A stretch of 64,000 nucleotides of DNA from Rheum nobile (taxonomy: Eukaryota; Streptophyta; Magnoliopsida; Caryophyllales; Polygonaceae), in assembly GCA_027886185.1 (NCBI GenBank), contig WOAB01000760.1, positions 930,001-994,000 on the forward strand, written 5' to 3'. A program made the position numbers and the translations under genes. Below, one piece after another: positions 12,608-23,333 of the stretch. Position 1 is the stretch's first letter. Every line of letters begins with the position of its first letter. The notes below the pieces were generated by a model. It was not told the origin of the DNA, ran no database searches, and saw nothing but the letters and a program-made list of their open reading frames with translations.

Positions 12608-15087
12608 TGTAACATCCCGTAATTTTTAAGGGTATTTTGAATTATTTTTAAATTTTTCTTATGCCCGTTTTGCTAGACGGATTTAATTCAGTGAGTCTCG
12701 GACCTTCTGAAAAGGGGTCTGAGCCGTGTAAAATTTTTCGAGCATTATATAATACAGTTGAGGTGTTTTCGGGGTTAATGTATCGTTAATGTACGAATAT
12801 ATTTAACCCGGAGTTAAGAAATTTAATCCGAACTAAGTTCGGATAAGAATTAACGAAGTCGGCCTAAAACCGCGACTCACCGCGACCTGACGCGATCAAC
12901 CGCGATTCACCGCGATCGGCCGCGCTCGCGGTAATGCCTTTTGCTGAGCAGTGTCGTCTTCCTCGTGAGGCGGTTACTGTAGCGCCTCTGTTTTCTCTGT
13001 TTTTGGGCAGGCCAAGTGGCTCCTTTGCCTTGTCCCCTTGTCCCCTCCCTTGTTCCCTCAGATGAGGAGGCTCGGATTTGGGCTATAAAAGGAGGTGAAA
13101 CCCGGAGCTAAGAAGCTCTTCTTCATCCTCTTCTTTCTTCCTCTGTTTTTCTGTCCACCATTGTTGAGCAAGTTTTGAGCTTTGTTGGGTGAGAATTCGA
13201 GATCCCTTTGAGTGTTAGAAAGGTGCTCTTGAGTGTTGTGAGAAGCTTTGAGGTGTTGGGAGATCGAACCATAGACAAATGGAAGGCAAACAAATCGGTT
13301 TGGGTAAGAAATTCTCCATGGGAGCTGTCGAGCTTCGCCACTGTCAGGCCACACGAAAACCGCGACTGGCCGCGACTCGCCGCGATCGCGGTATTTGCGT
13401 CCGAAGTTGTGTGTCTTGTGGTTTATCTTTGGGCTTGGCTCGTTTCCTTTGATTTCTTCTTGTATTCTTTTAGATTCATATATAAGTATATTGAATCTAA
13501 CTTAGGGTCTTGTTATGGGCCATTTCTTAGGGATTTATTATCCAAGATTTGCTCCAGTTTCAGATCCAGGAGCCCGTTGTCTCTAAGCTTTGCTTAAGCT
13601 TCTGCGGATTTAGGCAAGTGGCGGTTCGCTCTTGCTCATCATTCCATACTTTCATTAATTATCAATTGTTTGTTGTTAATTAATTTGGGATGATTTCTTG
13701 TTTATGTTGGGAACAGTTTTGATCAATTATTTGATAAAAGAAGTGCTGTTATAATAGGTTGTATATTGCTAGATACAGCGCTATTATATTCATAATGGTT
13801 TTGTTGTGGATTTTAAAGGTGAAATTCATATAAAAAGATTATAATAGGTTGCATATACTGTTAGTAGCAACGCTATTTTGATATATATATATATATATAT
13901 ATAGATTGTTAGATCTATGATGTTGGCCTTGATGGCTTTGATTTGATATGATGTTGACTGTGTTGAACTGTTTAGTTAGCACGAGTATTCGTAGGGACGA
14001 TGGATGGAGGTCCAGTCGTTTCTTGATAATTAAATGGAGAAAAGGGCATTGAGACCCTAATACCATTGGTGAGTCATGACTAGCCTCTATACTCGGGTAT
14101 AGAGGTGGTGCACTTAGCTAGTGTCACAAATCTAGGGAGTATTCCCAAGGATCTCTCGTCTCGGGACGAGCAGATCATAAAAGTTTGTAACGTGATGTGT
14201 GTGTGTGTTGACATTTAATAAGATACGTGCCATGAGTATGCACATAACGAAAATGCCTTGACCTTAATATAAAGTGCTGTATGAGTAAGCACTTATTTAA
14301 AATATTTGGCGAGTATTGCAGCTAGGCGCTAGTGCAGCTAGGAAAGCTCGTCTTAGTTGTAGATCGCTCGAATGCGATACTGTGATTCTGTGATTGTGTG
14401 TATATTATAAATTAAGTTTCCCAACATTTGTCATTGTTTCCTTTAAGGCTCATTTCATTTGGAGTCTTCTTTTGGGATTAATTGTTGTGAGACTCGGTCT
14501 CCAGAATCTTCTCTTGTTCATGCTGTTTTATATATTCTAGTAGGAGTATGATGGTTGACTAGCGTACTCGGTTATTATTCGAGAAACGATGAGTTTAACC
14601 TAATACGACTGCTTCGAACCACTCTGCTTTGTACCCTTGCGTAGTCTTTCATTAGACTGACCAACCGTTATATTCCTTGCATGATTGGCTGGTGTCATCT
14701 GTCCGATTCGGCACATCAGGTATGTTGCAGATCTAAGAAGGCTAGAACGACTATGAAAATGAACGGTGGTTTTGGATGTTTTTATTGTTTTTAATCAGGT
14801 TAAGATCCTTGGGCAGGTGATCACTACGATCACAACCTTTTTCGTAATATTTTAAAGTCTCCGTTGTAATTATTCTGATTTTGTATTAAATTCTGATGAT
14901 GTATTTCGTTTTGTCTGGAATCATGTGTAATTCCGAGACTGTGGTTTAATAAAAGTTATGATTTTAGTATTGTAACTGTGTTTTAAGTCAGTTATGACGT
15001 CGAAAAAGCCTGGGGTGACTTCGGGGTTTACGTCCGGGGTCATCGGCAGTAGCGCTTTCAAATGGGGTTAAATTTGGGGGTGTTACA
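12608..15087 (+). repeat. 3' LTR of nested element
   Basis: Nearly identical to the 5' LTR. The main difference is an extra ~20 bp within the GC cluster near 12897-12916 (an added CCGCGATTCACCGCGAT-type unit); a slightly longer (TA)n near 13882-13903 also differs. Ends TGTTACA followed by GTGCA. Confidence 0.93.
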
Positions 15088-15897
15088 GTGCAGCTACGAA
15101 AACTCGTCTTGACTTGAATGTAGTACGTTCTCTTTCCAATCTGGATTCGTTGTAGGCGATGAGGTTGGTCGTGAACCGATGCATCTCAGTCAGTTTTAAA
15201 TCATTGTTGAATGATTCTGTAAACATTTCAGATTTGTCATACTTCCTTAAAGACTCATTTCAGTTGGAGTCTTCTTTCGAGTCGATTTCTGTGAAGATTC
15301 AGTCTTCCATAATCTTCTCTTGTGCATACCTCTTGTTTATTCCAGTAGGAATATGATGGTTAACTACCGTTATCGGTTATTATCCGAGAAGCGATGAGTC
15401 TAACCTAATATGACTGCTTCGAACCAGTCTGCTTTATACCCTTGCTAGTCTATTCATTTAGACTAACCAACTAATATTTTTCCCTTGCATGGTTGGCTGG
15501 TGTCATCCGTTCGATTCGGCACATCAGTTAAGAAGTAGCTCAGAAGATTAGAAGGACTATGGAGTCGGCGGTGGTTTTTGAATGTTTTAATTATTTCTTT
15601 AATCAGGTTATGATCCTTTGGACAATAACTCCGATTGTAATGTACTTTCTTAGTCTTCCGCTGTGTTTGGTTTAAACTATGTTTTGACCTATTCGGGATT
15701 GGGTTGTAATCCCGTAACTCTTGTTTCCTTGACAATGTTATGTTTTGGAGTTTAATGCTTGATCATTGTGTATCAATCGCATTTCATAAATTGTATTTAT
15801 ATGGTAAAGCCTTGGGTGATCTCGGTAAGGAACACTAGGGGTCACTGGCGGTAATACCTTTCCAAAAGGGTTAAGTTTTGGGGGTGTTACAGAACCA

Positions 15898-16430
15898 ATC
15901 CCTATGAGAGAACTAAGAACCAATACAAACATTCCACCTAGCAGCCAAAACACCCATATCAGCGCGCGTGAAAAAGGGGGGGGGGGAAAGGGGGGGAAAA
16001 AACGCATACAGAGGAGGAGGCGCACACAAAATCGAAAAAAAGAAAACCTAAACGAAAGCGCGTACAGAGGAGAGGCATTCCTCCTCCTTCCTTCCGTCTC
16101 CTCCCTCTAATCAGATCTATGCTCACCTCCTCCTCCTCCGTCGTTCTTCCTCTAACTTCCTCCTCCGGCGGTTCCGACGTTCCTCCTCCGGCGGTTCCGG
16201 CGGTGAGGATGATCAAGGATGATGGTGTGCAGATCCGGTTAATGATGATGTTGATTCGATCGATGCGATCAGTGGTGATGATCGATGAGATCTGATGATG
16301 AATGATTGATGATCGGACGACGGTGATGGAAGATTATGATGAAGATCGGTGATGAAGATGAACGACGGTGATGTCGAAGATGATGATGAACAGTGATGAT
16401 GATGAACAGTGAACAATACCATGAACAGTT
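15898..16430. other. Gene-free; GC-rich and GAT-rich low-complexity sequence
   Basis: Holds a G-run near 15977-15998, a CTCCTCC-rich block (16075-16200) and a degenerate GAT/GATGAT-rich block (16200-16420). Long frames here arise from the simple composition. Confidence 0.4.
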
Positions 16431-16432
16431 CT

Positions 16433-16925
16433 GATCAATGCCATGAACTAGTTTTTTCAAGGCCAAGAACAAATATGTAAACTGCCATGAACGTCAATGT
16501 TCATCGTCATGAACGAACCTGTAAACTGCCTTGAACATTCCTGAAAATTGCCTTGAACATTCCTGAAAATTGCCATGAACGGACTTGTAAACTGCCTTGA
16601 ACAAACCTGTAAACTGTAATAAAATTCTTTGTTGATTGCCTTGAACATTCCTGAAAATTACCATGAAGGTCAATGTTCATCGCCATGAACGTCCATGTTC
16701 ATGGTCATGGCTTGAAACATCAGTGTTCATGGTCCTGGATGCAAGTGTTCAAGGCGTTGTTCAATGACAGCGAACAAAAAAAGTGTCCAGCAAAAAAATA
16801 AGCCAAAATCACAAGTGTTCAAGGCTTGAAACATCAGTGTTCATGGTCCTGGATGCAAGTGTTCAAGGCGTTGAACATAATTGTTCAATGCCAGCGAACA
16901 AAAAAAGTGCCCAGCAAAAAAAAAG
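16433..16925. repeat. Degenerate tandem repeats of GCC(A/T)TGAAC and GTTCAAGGC
   Basis: GCCATGAAC/GCCTTGAAC words repeat about every 25-35 bases from 16440 to 16690. The inverse words GTTCATGG/GTTCAAGG follow to 16890. A unit of ~110 bp (GGCTTGAAACATCAGTG...) is duplicated at ~16709 and ~16826. Because both orientations occur, the block could fold on itself. No gene. Confidence 0.75.
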
Positions 16926-16932
16926 CCAAAAT

Positions 16933-16967
16933 CCGTATTATTCGCCAATAAAACGCGAATAATACGG
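16933..16967. repeat. Perfect 13-bp hairpin
   Basis: CCGTATTATTCGC (16933-16945) and its exact inverse GCGAATAATACGG (16955-16967) are separated by a 9-base loop. Shorter inverted words (ATTCGG/CCGAATT) follow directly to ~17010. Confidence 0.9.
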
Positions 16968-17114
16968 TCGAAAATTTCGGTAAAAATTCGGCACGCCCGA
17001 ATTATACGGCTTTTAATGAAAGTCTAATATGGGCCCTTGATTCGCCTTCAATCCAACGGCCCCCTTTTATTCTCTGTTCTCTCCTATTTTCCTATTCTCA
17101 TTTGATGCTTCTCC

Positions 17115-18360
<1,246 letters not shown>

Positions 18361-18366
18361 CTTACA

Positions 18367-18790
18367 TTTCTTCTATGTTGACTATGCTAGGGTGAGGGCC
18401 AATACCTCCTTCTTCAAGGTAGAATCGTAACCAATGTGCAGATCTCCTCATGTCCTCATATCAAAAAATTTATGTTAGTATACCAAAGAGTATATTTTTA
18501 TGCAAAAAAAAATTAAACACTCAATTAATTCCAAAATCACCCAGAATATTTTTCCTCCATTTTTATTGTATACAAGCCAGTCGAGCATTTAAACAGAAAT
18601 CTGTCGCCAGAGATGAAGTTAAAGAGAACGAGAAAGAGATTGAGAGCGAGAGCCATAGAGAGAGACATAGAGACATAGATCTTACCTTTCAAAGTTCTGG
18701 ATCTCAGAACCACCTTCTTCTTCCAGATCTGATCATGAATGTCCATCTCTGGCGATATTTTGTAATATATCTTTTCTTTGCATGTCAACT
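18367..18790 (-). other. Gene-like repeat unit, copy 4
   Basis: On the minus strand two exon-like blocks end in good donors. One ends near 18682 (CCAGAACTTTGAAAG|GTAAGATC, followed by a CT-rich intron start). One ends near 18367 (GAAGAAAT|GTAAGTTC). The second block shares AGGAGATC and a following GAAGAAGGAGG phrase with 4200-4690. No known domain. It supports a repeated multi-exon unit rather than chance microsatellites. Confidence 0.35.
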
Positions 18791-19434
18791 TTGGACAACA
18801 ATGGCCGTGGATCTGAGGAAGACGACGAATTTTATCTTCGAGATCTTCTTTTTATGGTGGTGAGAAACAGATCTGAAGTGTTTATATGGTGGATTATCAG
18901 AGGATTCATTTGCATCTGTTTTTTTTTTATAAAAAAAGCAAAGATCAAGGATTTTCGGTGCTTTAGAAAAAGAGGAAGACAAACGTGACACTGTTTAAGG
19001 TGATTTAGAGAAAGAGAAAGAATCCAACATTGATCTGGAGATTATGTTGCTTGGAAACAAAGACGGTGAAGTTTGATGGAGAACAGGCAAAGAGAGAGAG
19101 AGAGAGGGGAAATCGAAACGGCGAAACTGGAAAGTTTTGAATGTGATAGGGTTTTCGAAAAAGGGGATATTTTTGTTTGTCAGTCTTTGAGTGAACCGGG
19201 TTAATGTAATTAACAGGCCCATTAGCCCAGATGAAGGCAGCCGAACAAGCCCAATAATGAAACCAGAATTAAACGGGCTAACTGAATGTAATAATAATCG
19301 GTAACGATCGGCCGAAGATGTTGTAATTGGGCTTTAAGCCCATTAACCCAATTTTATGTATTTGTTATTATTTTCACCCTATGCCAATATTATTTTGGCC
19401 CATATGTCCATTTATTTATTTTAAAAAATAGTAA
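18791..19434. other. Gene-free stretch
   Basis: Short GAGA run at 19090-19108, then more GGGCC/AGCCCATTAACCCAATTT repeats (19200-19360). No gene seen. Confidence 0.4.
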
Positions 19435-19893
19435 AATATATATTTAGTTTGTACAAATTTTTATTATTTAAAAGTATTTATATATTATTATAAACTCAAA
19501 ATAAATGATTAGTTTGTATATTTATTTAATTTGTTTTGAATATATATCTCAAAATTTCCATAAACGACAAAGGACAAAAAAGATATTGTTATAGAAAATT
19601 ATGTTTATTTAGTATTATAATATTACAATAAATTAGTAGTATGTATATTTATTTATTTTATTTTGAATATATCTCAGATTTTCCAATGATTGTTAATTGT
19701 TATATGGAAGAATTAACTCGACATAACAGAACGTTGAGATTGTCTGCTATTAGAGAGAAACGACAACAGACAAATTTGAGATATATATTCAAAACAAATT
19801 AAATAAATATACAAACTAATCATTTATTTTGAGTTTATAACAATATATAAACACTTTTAAATAATACAAATTTGTACAAACTAAATATATATA
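19435..19893. repeat. Long fold-back element, ~125-bp inverted arms
   Basis: Left arm 19435-19559 and right arm 19770-19893 are inverse copies with only a handful of mismatches (for example AAATAAATGATTAGTTTGTA and its complement). The ~210-bp spacer carries a partial third copy of the arm (19600-19680). It is AT-rich, with no coding frame. A transcript across it would form a long near-perfect duplex. Likely a MITE or fold-back transposon. Confidence 0.85.
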
Positions 19894-20086
19894 TGTCGGT
19901 TTGTATCTCTTGCAAATGTCGGTTTGTATCTTTCACGCCATGTTTTCAGTCATGATCAGTTTTATGTTACATCATCAAGGGTGACTAGCAAGAAAAGTTT
20001 AAAGATATTGATTTGCGACAAAGACAGAAAGATATATAATACTACAATCAATGTAGTATACAAGGAAGTTTTTGATAATTTGTAGC

Positions 20087-21542
20087 TGATAAGCACTATT
20101 TTGTAGAGCTTAAGTAAGAGTCATTAGAGGATTTATTGGTGTCATTCGAATAGATTTAGACACATTCATGTGTATGGCGTGTGGGGGACGAAGAAGCTTA
20201 ATTAAGCAGGCCCGCGTGCTAATTTTGGTGATGGGCCAATTTGGATGAAGAAAGGCCCATGAAGTCTCGGCCCGCGTGAAGAATTTGGAAAATCAAGGAG
20301 CTGGAGCCCACGTGAAATCCCGCGTCAAATTGAAGCTGGAGAATTGAATAAGCGGGGCGTGACGTCATGATGATGTTGGCGCGTTGATGCTGTTGAAGAT
20401 GGGCCGAAATTGGGCCGTGTTGCCGCCGAGCTGCTGGAATCGAAATTGGGCCGTGTTGCAGCGTGGAATTGTGCCGAACGAGAGTTTGGGCCGCATGAGC
20501 TGTTGTTGAAGTTGGGCCGTGCTGGTGCTGAAGCTGTTGTTGAGATGGGCCGAACCGAGAAGCAGCTGCACGCGAGAGAAGGCGAGGATGAGCTGCTGGA
20601 CGAGAAGATGGAGCGAAATTTCGGGATTAATTACCCGGATTTGATTTGCTTATTTTCGTTATTATTTTATTATTGTTTTAATTATTATTTTTACACACTT
20701 TTTAGAAGGAGGTTAAAACACTTTTAGTTAACCTAGTTGCAAAAAAAAAGAGAATAGTTAGACCTAGTTTTCATCCATCGTAAACCTATGAAGAACTAAG
20801 CCTCCTTGGCTTAGTCAGACGCTGAAGCTTTTGTTTTGATTCAATTGTGAGATTCTCGTTCTTAATCTATTGCATGGTTTTTATCTTTTTCTTGCTTAAG
20901 TTGCTTATGATTTATATTGATAATCTCTATTTGGACGCAACTAGGGTTTATTGTTATTGATCTATTGCTAGATCTAGATTGTTACTGGTTGAGCATATCT
21001 ATTTCAGAGTAGCAACTGCATCGTACTAGTATCTGGTTGTGCTAGTCTTACGCAGAAGAGAATTGATTTACATTATAGGATAAAAGCTGGTTGTTTTATC
21101 CTAGAATTGTATCCAACTATATTCCTATCCGTAACACTGCTGTTAAACTGAATCTTGATAGTTTCAGTGTTGTTTAATTAGTTAGTGCTAATAGTATCTG
21201 GTTGTGCTATTAGTTATATCTGAAAAGGAATTGGAATTTCCATTGCATGTGATTTTGAGTGAGTATCTATGATCAACTTGTCATACGAATAGTGGATGTT
21301 GTTTGACTAAGTGTTTTTCCCCATTACTGAATTCATCACATCTAGTTGTTTACTTTTGCATACTTAGATTAATTAAACAAACAAAATCCCCCCTTTGGTT
21401 ACTTTGGTTTGACATACAACTTGCATACATAGATAGAATTCGTCTCCCTGTGGGTTCGACCTTTACTTATCTAGGACTACGGTTTAAGGTTTGTTTGGAT
21501 ATTTTGCATAGTAGGAATTAGAACGACAAATTCCTGTTATCA
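20087..21542 (+). mobile_element. Solo LTR, Tat/Athila-like
   Basis: 1456 bp starting TGATAAGCAC and ending TGTTATCA, flanked by the duplication GTAGC (20082-20086 and 21543-21547). The 3' part has the phrase CCCTGTGGGTTCGACC near 21448, widespread just before the end of Tat/Athila-type LTRs. No primer-binding site or internal domain follows, so it is a solo LTR. A frame at 20410-20727 contains repeated GGGCCGTG words and is not considered a gene. Confidence 0.88.
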
Positions 21543-21547
21543 GTAGC

Positions 21548-22126
21548 AACTTTGAACACCGTGTCAGATTTTATGTTTAGTATTTCATGTATATGATGAA
21601 CATTTTGATTATGCTTTATCGTTTTAGTAGTATTGATGTTAGGGGTGTAGATATCTATGTTTCAAAGACTACTTAGCCAATTTTGATTATTAATAAAGTT
21701 ATGGAGAATTTTGTCTCTCTTTATATAATATAATTTTGTTTATATCTTTAATATTTTTAGTCGATTAGTCATTTTTTATATAAGAATTTATCTACTTCTA
21801 TGACATACATTGACTATATATTTATATATAAATGAAACATATAATTAAAATATACTATTTTTACAAATATATAAAAAAAAAAAGATATGTGCAAGGCACG
21901 AGAACTACACTATACACTAATAGCACAACTATTCGAATAATTGCGATATATGTCACATGATGTGCTTGTGCTCAACCAGACTGACTGACGTCATTGAGGC
22001 TAACCAACACATGAGTCGTGACTGACCTGTCAGCGTCCCCACCAAGCCGTTTCCGACGTGGGACCCGCTGTGCCCACATTTTTATTAATTTTTTGTGAGA
22101 TTTTAATTTATAGTATATAAAGGCCG
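21548..22126. other. Gene-free AT-rich stretch
   Basis: No gene or repeat recognised apart from poly-A/AT runs around 21700-21890. Confidence 0.35.
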
Positions 22127-22287
22127 CTGCTATATACACGACAAATTTGTACGCCAAAATGTGGCGTATAAGTTTTTCGCTTGTACGCCATATTTTGACA
22201 TACAGGTTTGGATTGTTTTTACCTGTACGTCAGACTCTGACGTACAGACGTCGTGCATATGTCAAAATTTCATCGTGTATATAGCAG
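22127..22287. mobile_element. Small MITE with internal hairpins
   Basis: Ends are inverted: CTGCTATATACACGACAAATTT and, at the right, AAATTTCATCGTGTATATAGCAG. Inside lie two further inverted pairs: TACGCCA...TGGCGTA (22151-22170) and TACGTCAG...CTGACGTA. I could not define a target duplication. Confidence 0.6.
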
Positions 22288-22440
22288 ATACGTATAATTA
22301 CTCAAATATATAAACCCTCATCACATCACGCTCTCCATGCCCTAACTTGCTCTCCAACGTGACCCCTCTCTTTCTGCATTTTCAACCTTCTTTCTGCACC
22401 ACCCTGTTTTCTTTTTTCCTTTTTTCTTACTTCCGTGTTA

Positions 22441-22720
22441 AAAAATTAATGTCATTTTAACATTTGATACAATTATCACAAAATATAGTCATTAAGCTAA
22501 AATATTATATATATTTTTTAAAATAAATAAATATAATAACTACATACCTTATTTTTAACAAATGAATAAAGAAAATTTACATAAATTATATAATATATAT
22601 AACTTTTAATAACATAAACTCATCAATAAATCATTATCTAAAATTATAAAATGACAATATTTCTAACAAAAATTAAAGGTTTAAATAATACTTATTTTTT
22701 AGGGGACGGATATAAAATAA
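22441..22720. repeat. Dispersed ~275-bp AT-rich repeat, copy 1
   Basis: Shares a long run of phrases with 25050-25315 (AATGTCATTTTA, ACTCATCAATAAA(T/C)CATTA, AAAATGACAA). The two copies flank the defensin locus. The ends near GGACGGATATAAAATAA suggest a stowaway-like MITE. Confidence 0.6.
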
Positions 22721-22781
22721 ACTTTTTGGTATATTTTCCAACCAATCAAAAATGAGACTCCAGGGGATGAACCGAATCATC

Positions 22782-22791
22782 TATATTTATA
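22782..22791 (+). promoter_or_regulatory. Probable TATA box of the defensin gene
   Basis: TATATTTATA lies ~110 bases upstream of the ATG at 22902. This spacing argues that the in-frame ATG at 22752 is upstream of transcription and not used. Confidence 0.55.
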
Positions 22792-22901
22792 GACATTCTT
22801 CACAGAACAGAAATAATATTATTATTCCAATTAAAGCTGCACTTACACTGCTATATCAGTATATAACATTCACATCACTAATCAATTCCAGCATAATCAT
22901 C

Positions 22902-23268
22902 ATGGCTATGGAGAAGAAATCAGTCTCGGCTCTCTGCATCATGCTTCTATTTGTCCTCTTTGCCTCTCGTAAGTTCTTTTAATTTGCTAAACTTCCCATA
23001 TATATAATAGATGTTACTATAAACCACAAAATGTTGTAATTACCTTATAATATTACATTATATTAATTTGGCATATATATATGCAGAGGAGATGGTGGTG
23101 GAGGGAGGAAGAATGTGCCGATCCCAGAGCCAGGGGTTCAAGGGGCTGTGCTTCAGCAGCCACAACTGCGCCTTGGTCTGCCTCAACGAAGGCTTCTCCG
23201 GCGGCCATTGCCATGGCTTCCGCCACCGCTGCTTCTGCACCAAGCTCTGCTCCCATGGCCCTAATTAA
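22902..23268 (+). CDS. Plant defensin (gamma-thionin family), two exons
   Basis: Exon 1 is 22902-22968, the intron 22969-23086 (GTAAGTT...TATGCAG), and exon 2 23087-23268, giving 82 aa. Exon 1 encodes a hydrophobic signal peptide (SALCIMLLFVLFAS), and the intron falls near its end, the usual place in this family. The mature part has eight cysteines spaced C-x10-C-x5-C-x3-C-x9-C-x6-C-x1-C-x3-C, the canonical plant defensin spacing for four disulfides, including the gamma-core GXC (GHC). These secreted peptides act mainly against fungi; some have other roles such as ion-channel or enzyme inhibition or pollen signalling. The loop around Cys5-Cys6 is rich in His and Arg (CHGFRHRC), which is unusual. 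A TATA-like site precedes it and AATAAA lies at 23311. No break seen; likely functional. Confidence 0.9.
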
Positions 23269-23310
23269 TTCACCAATCTTTTCTCAGCTGCTCCATCTGC
23301 TTCACTAAAT

Positions 23311-23316
23311 AATAAA
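23311..23316 (+). terminator. Polyadenylation signal of the defensin gene
   Basis: AATAAA 43 bases after the stop codon. Confidence 0.6.
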
Positions 23317-23333
23317 ACTAGAGTGAATTAAAT

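Larger units (their letters stand above)
8084..15087 (+). mobile_element. Nested gag-only LTR retrotransposon (TR-GAG/LARD type, Ty3-gypsy gag)
   Basis: Complete 7.0-kb element with 5-bp target duplication GTGCA (8079-8083 and 15088-15092). The LTRs are 2457 and 2480 bp, start TGTAACA and end TGTTACA, and differ at few positions, so the insertion is fairly recent. The internal region is only ~2067 bp. It holds a primer-binding site, a gag region and a polypurine tract, with no protease, reverse transcriptase, RNase H or integrase. That is the TR-GAG architecture, which must borrow pol from an autonomous partner. A third related LTR starts at 63533 in the opposite orientation. Confidence 0.92.
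6496..15891 (+). mobile_element. Solo LTR (~2.39 kb of its own), split by a nested element
   Basis: Begins TGTGATACCCCGTAATTTT and ends GGGGGTGTTACA. It is flanked by the 5-bp duplication GAACC (6491-6495 and 15892-15896). Removing the nested element and its 5-bp duplication leaves about 2387 bp with no internal region, i.e. a solo LTR left by LTR-LTR recombination. It is a diverged relative of the nested element: both share GGCAAGTGGCGGTT, the step CGCTATTAT, and TTCGGCACATCAG near the 3' end. The surrounding host repeat reads GGATGCGGTTCTGGTGAGAACC across the insertion. Confidence 0.88.

Noticed and set aside
16213..16472. Histidine/serine-rich minus-strand frames.
   Set aside because: Products of GAT-rich low-complexity sequence.
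20410..20727. 105-codon frame with Gly/Ala/Glu repeats.
   Set aside because: Inside a solo LTR and built on repeated GGGCCGTG words.
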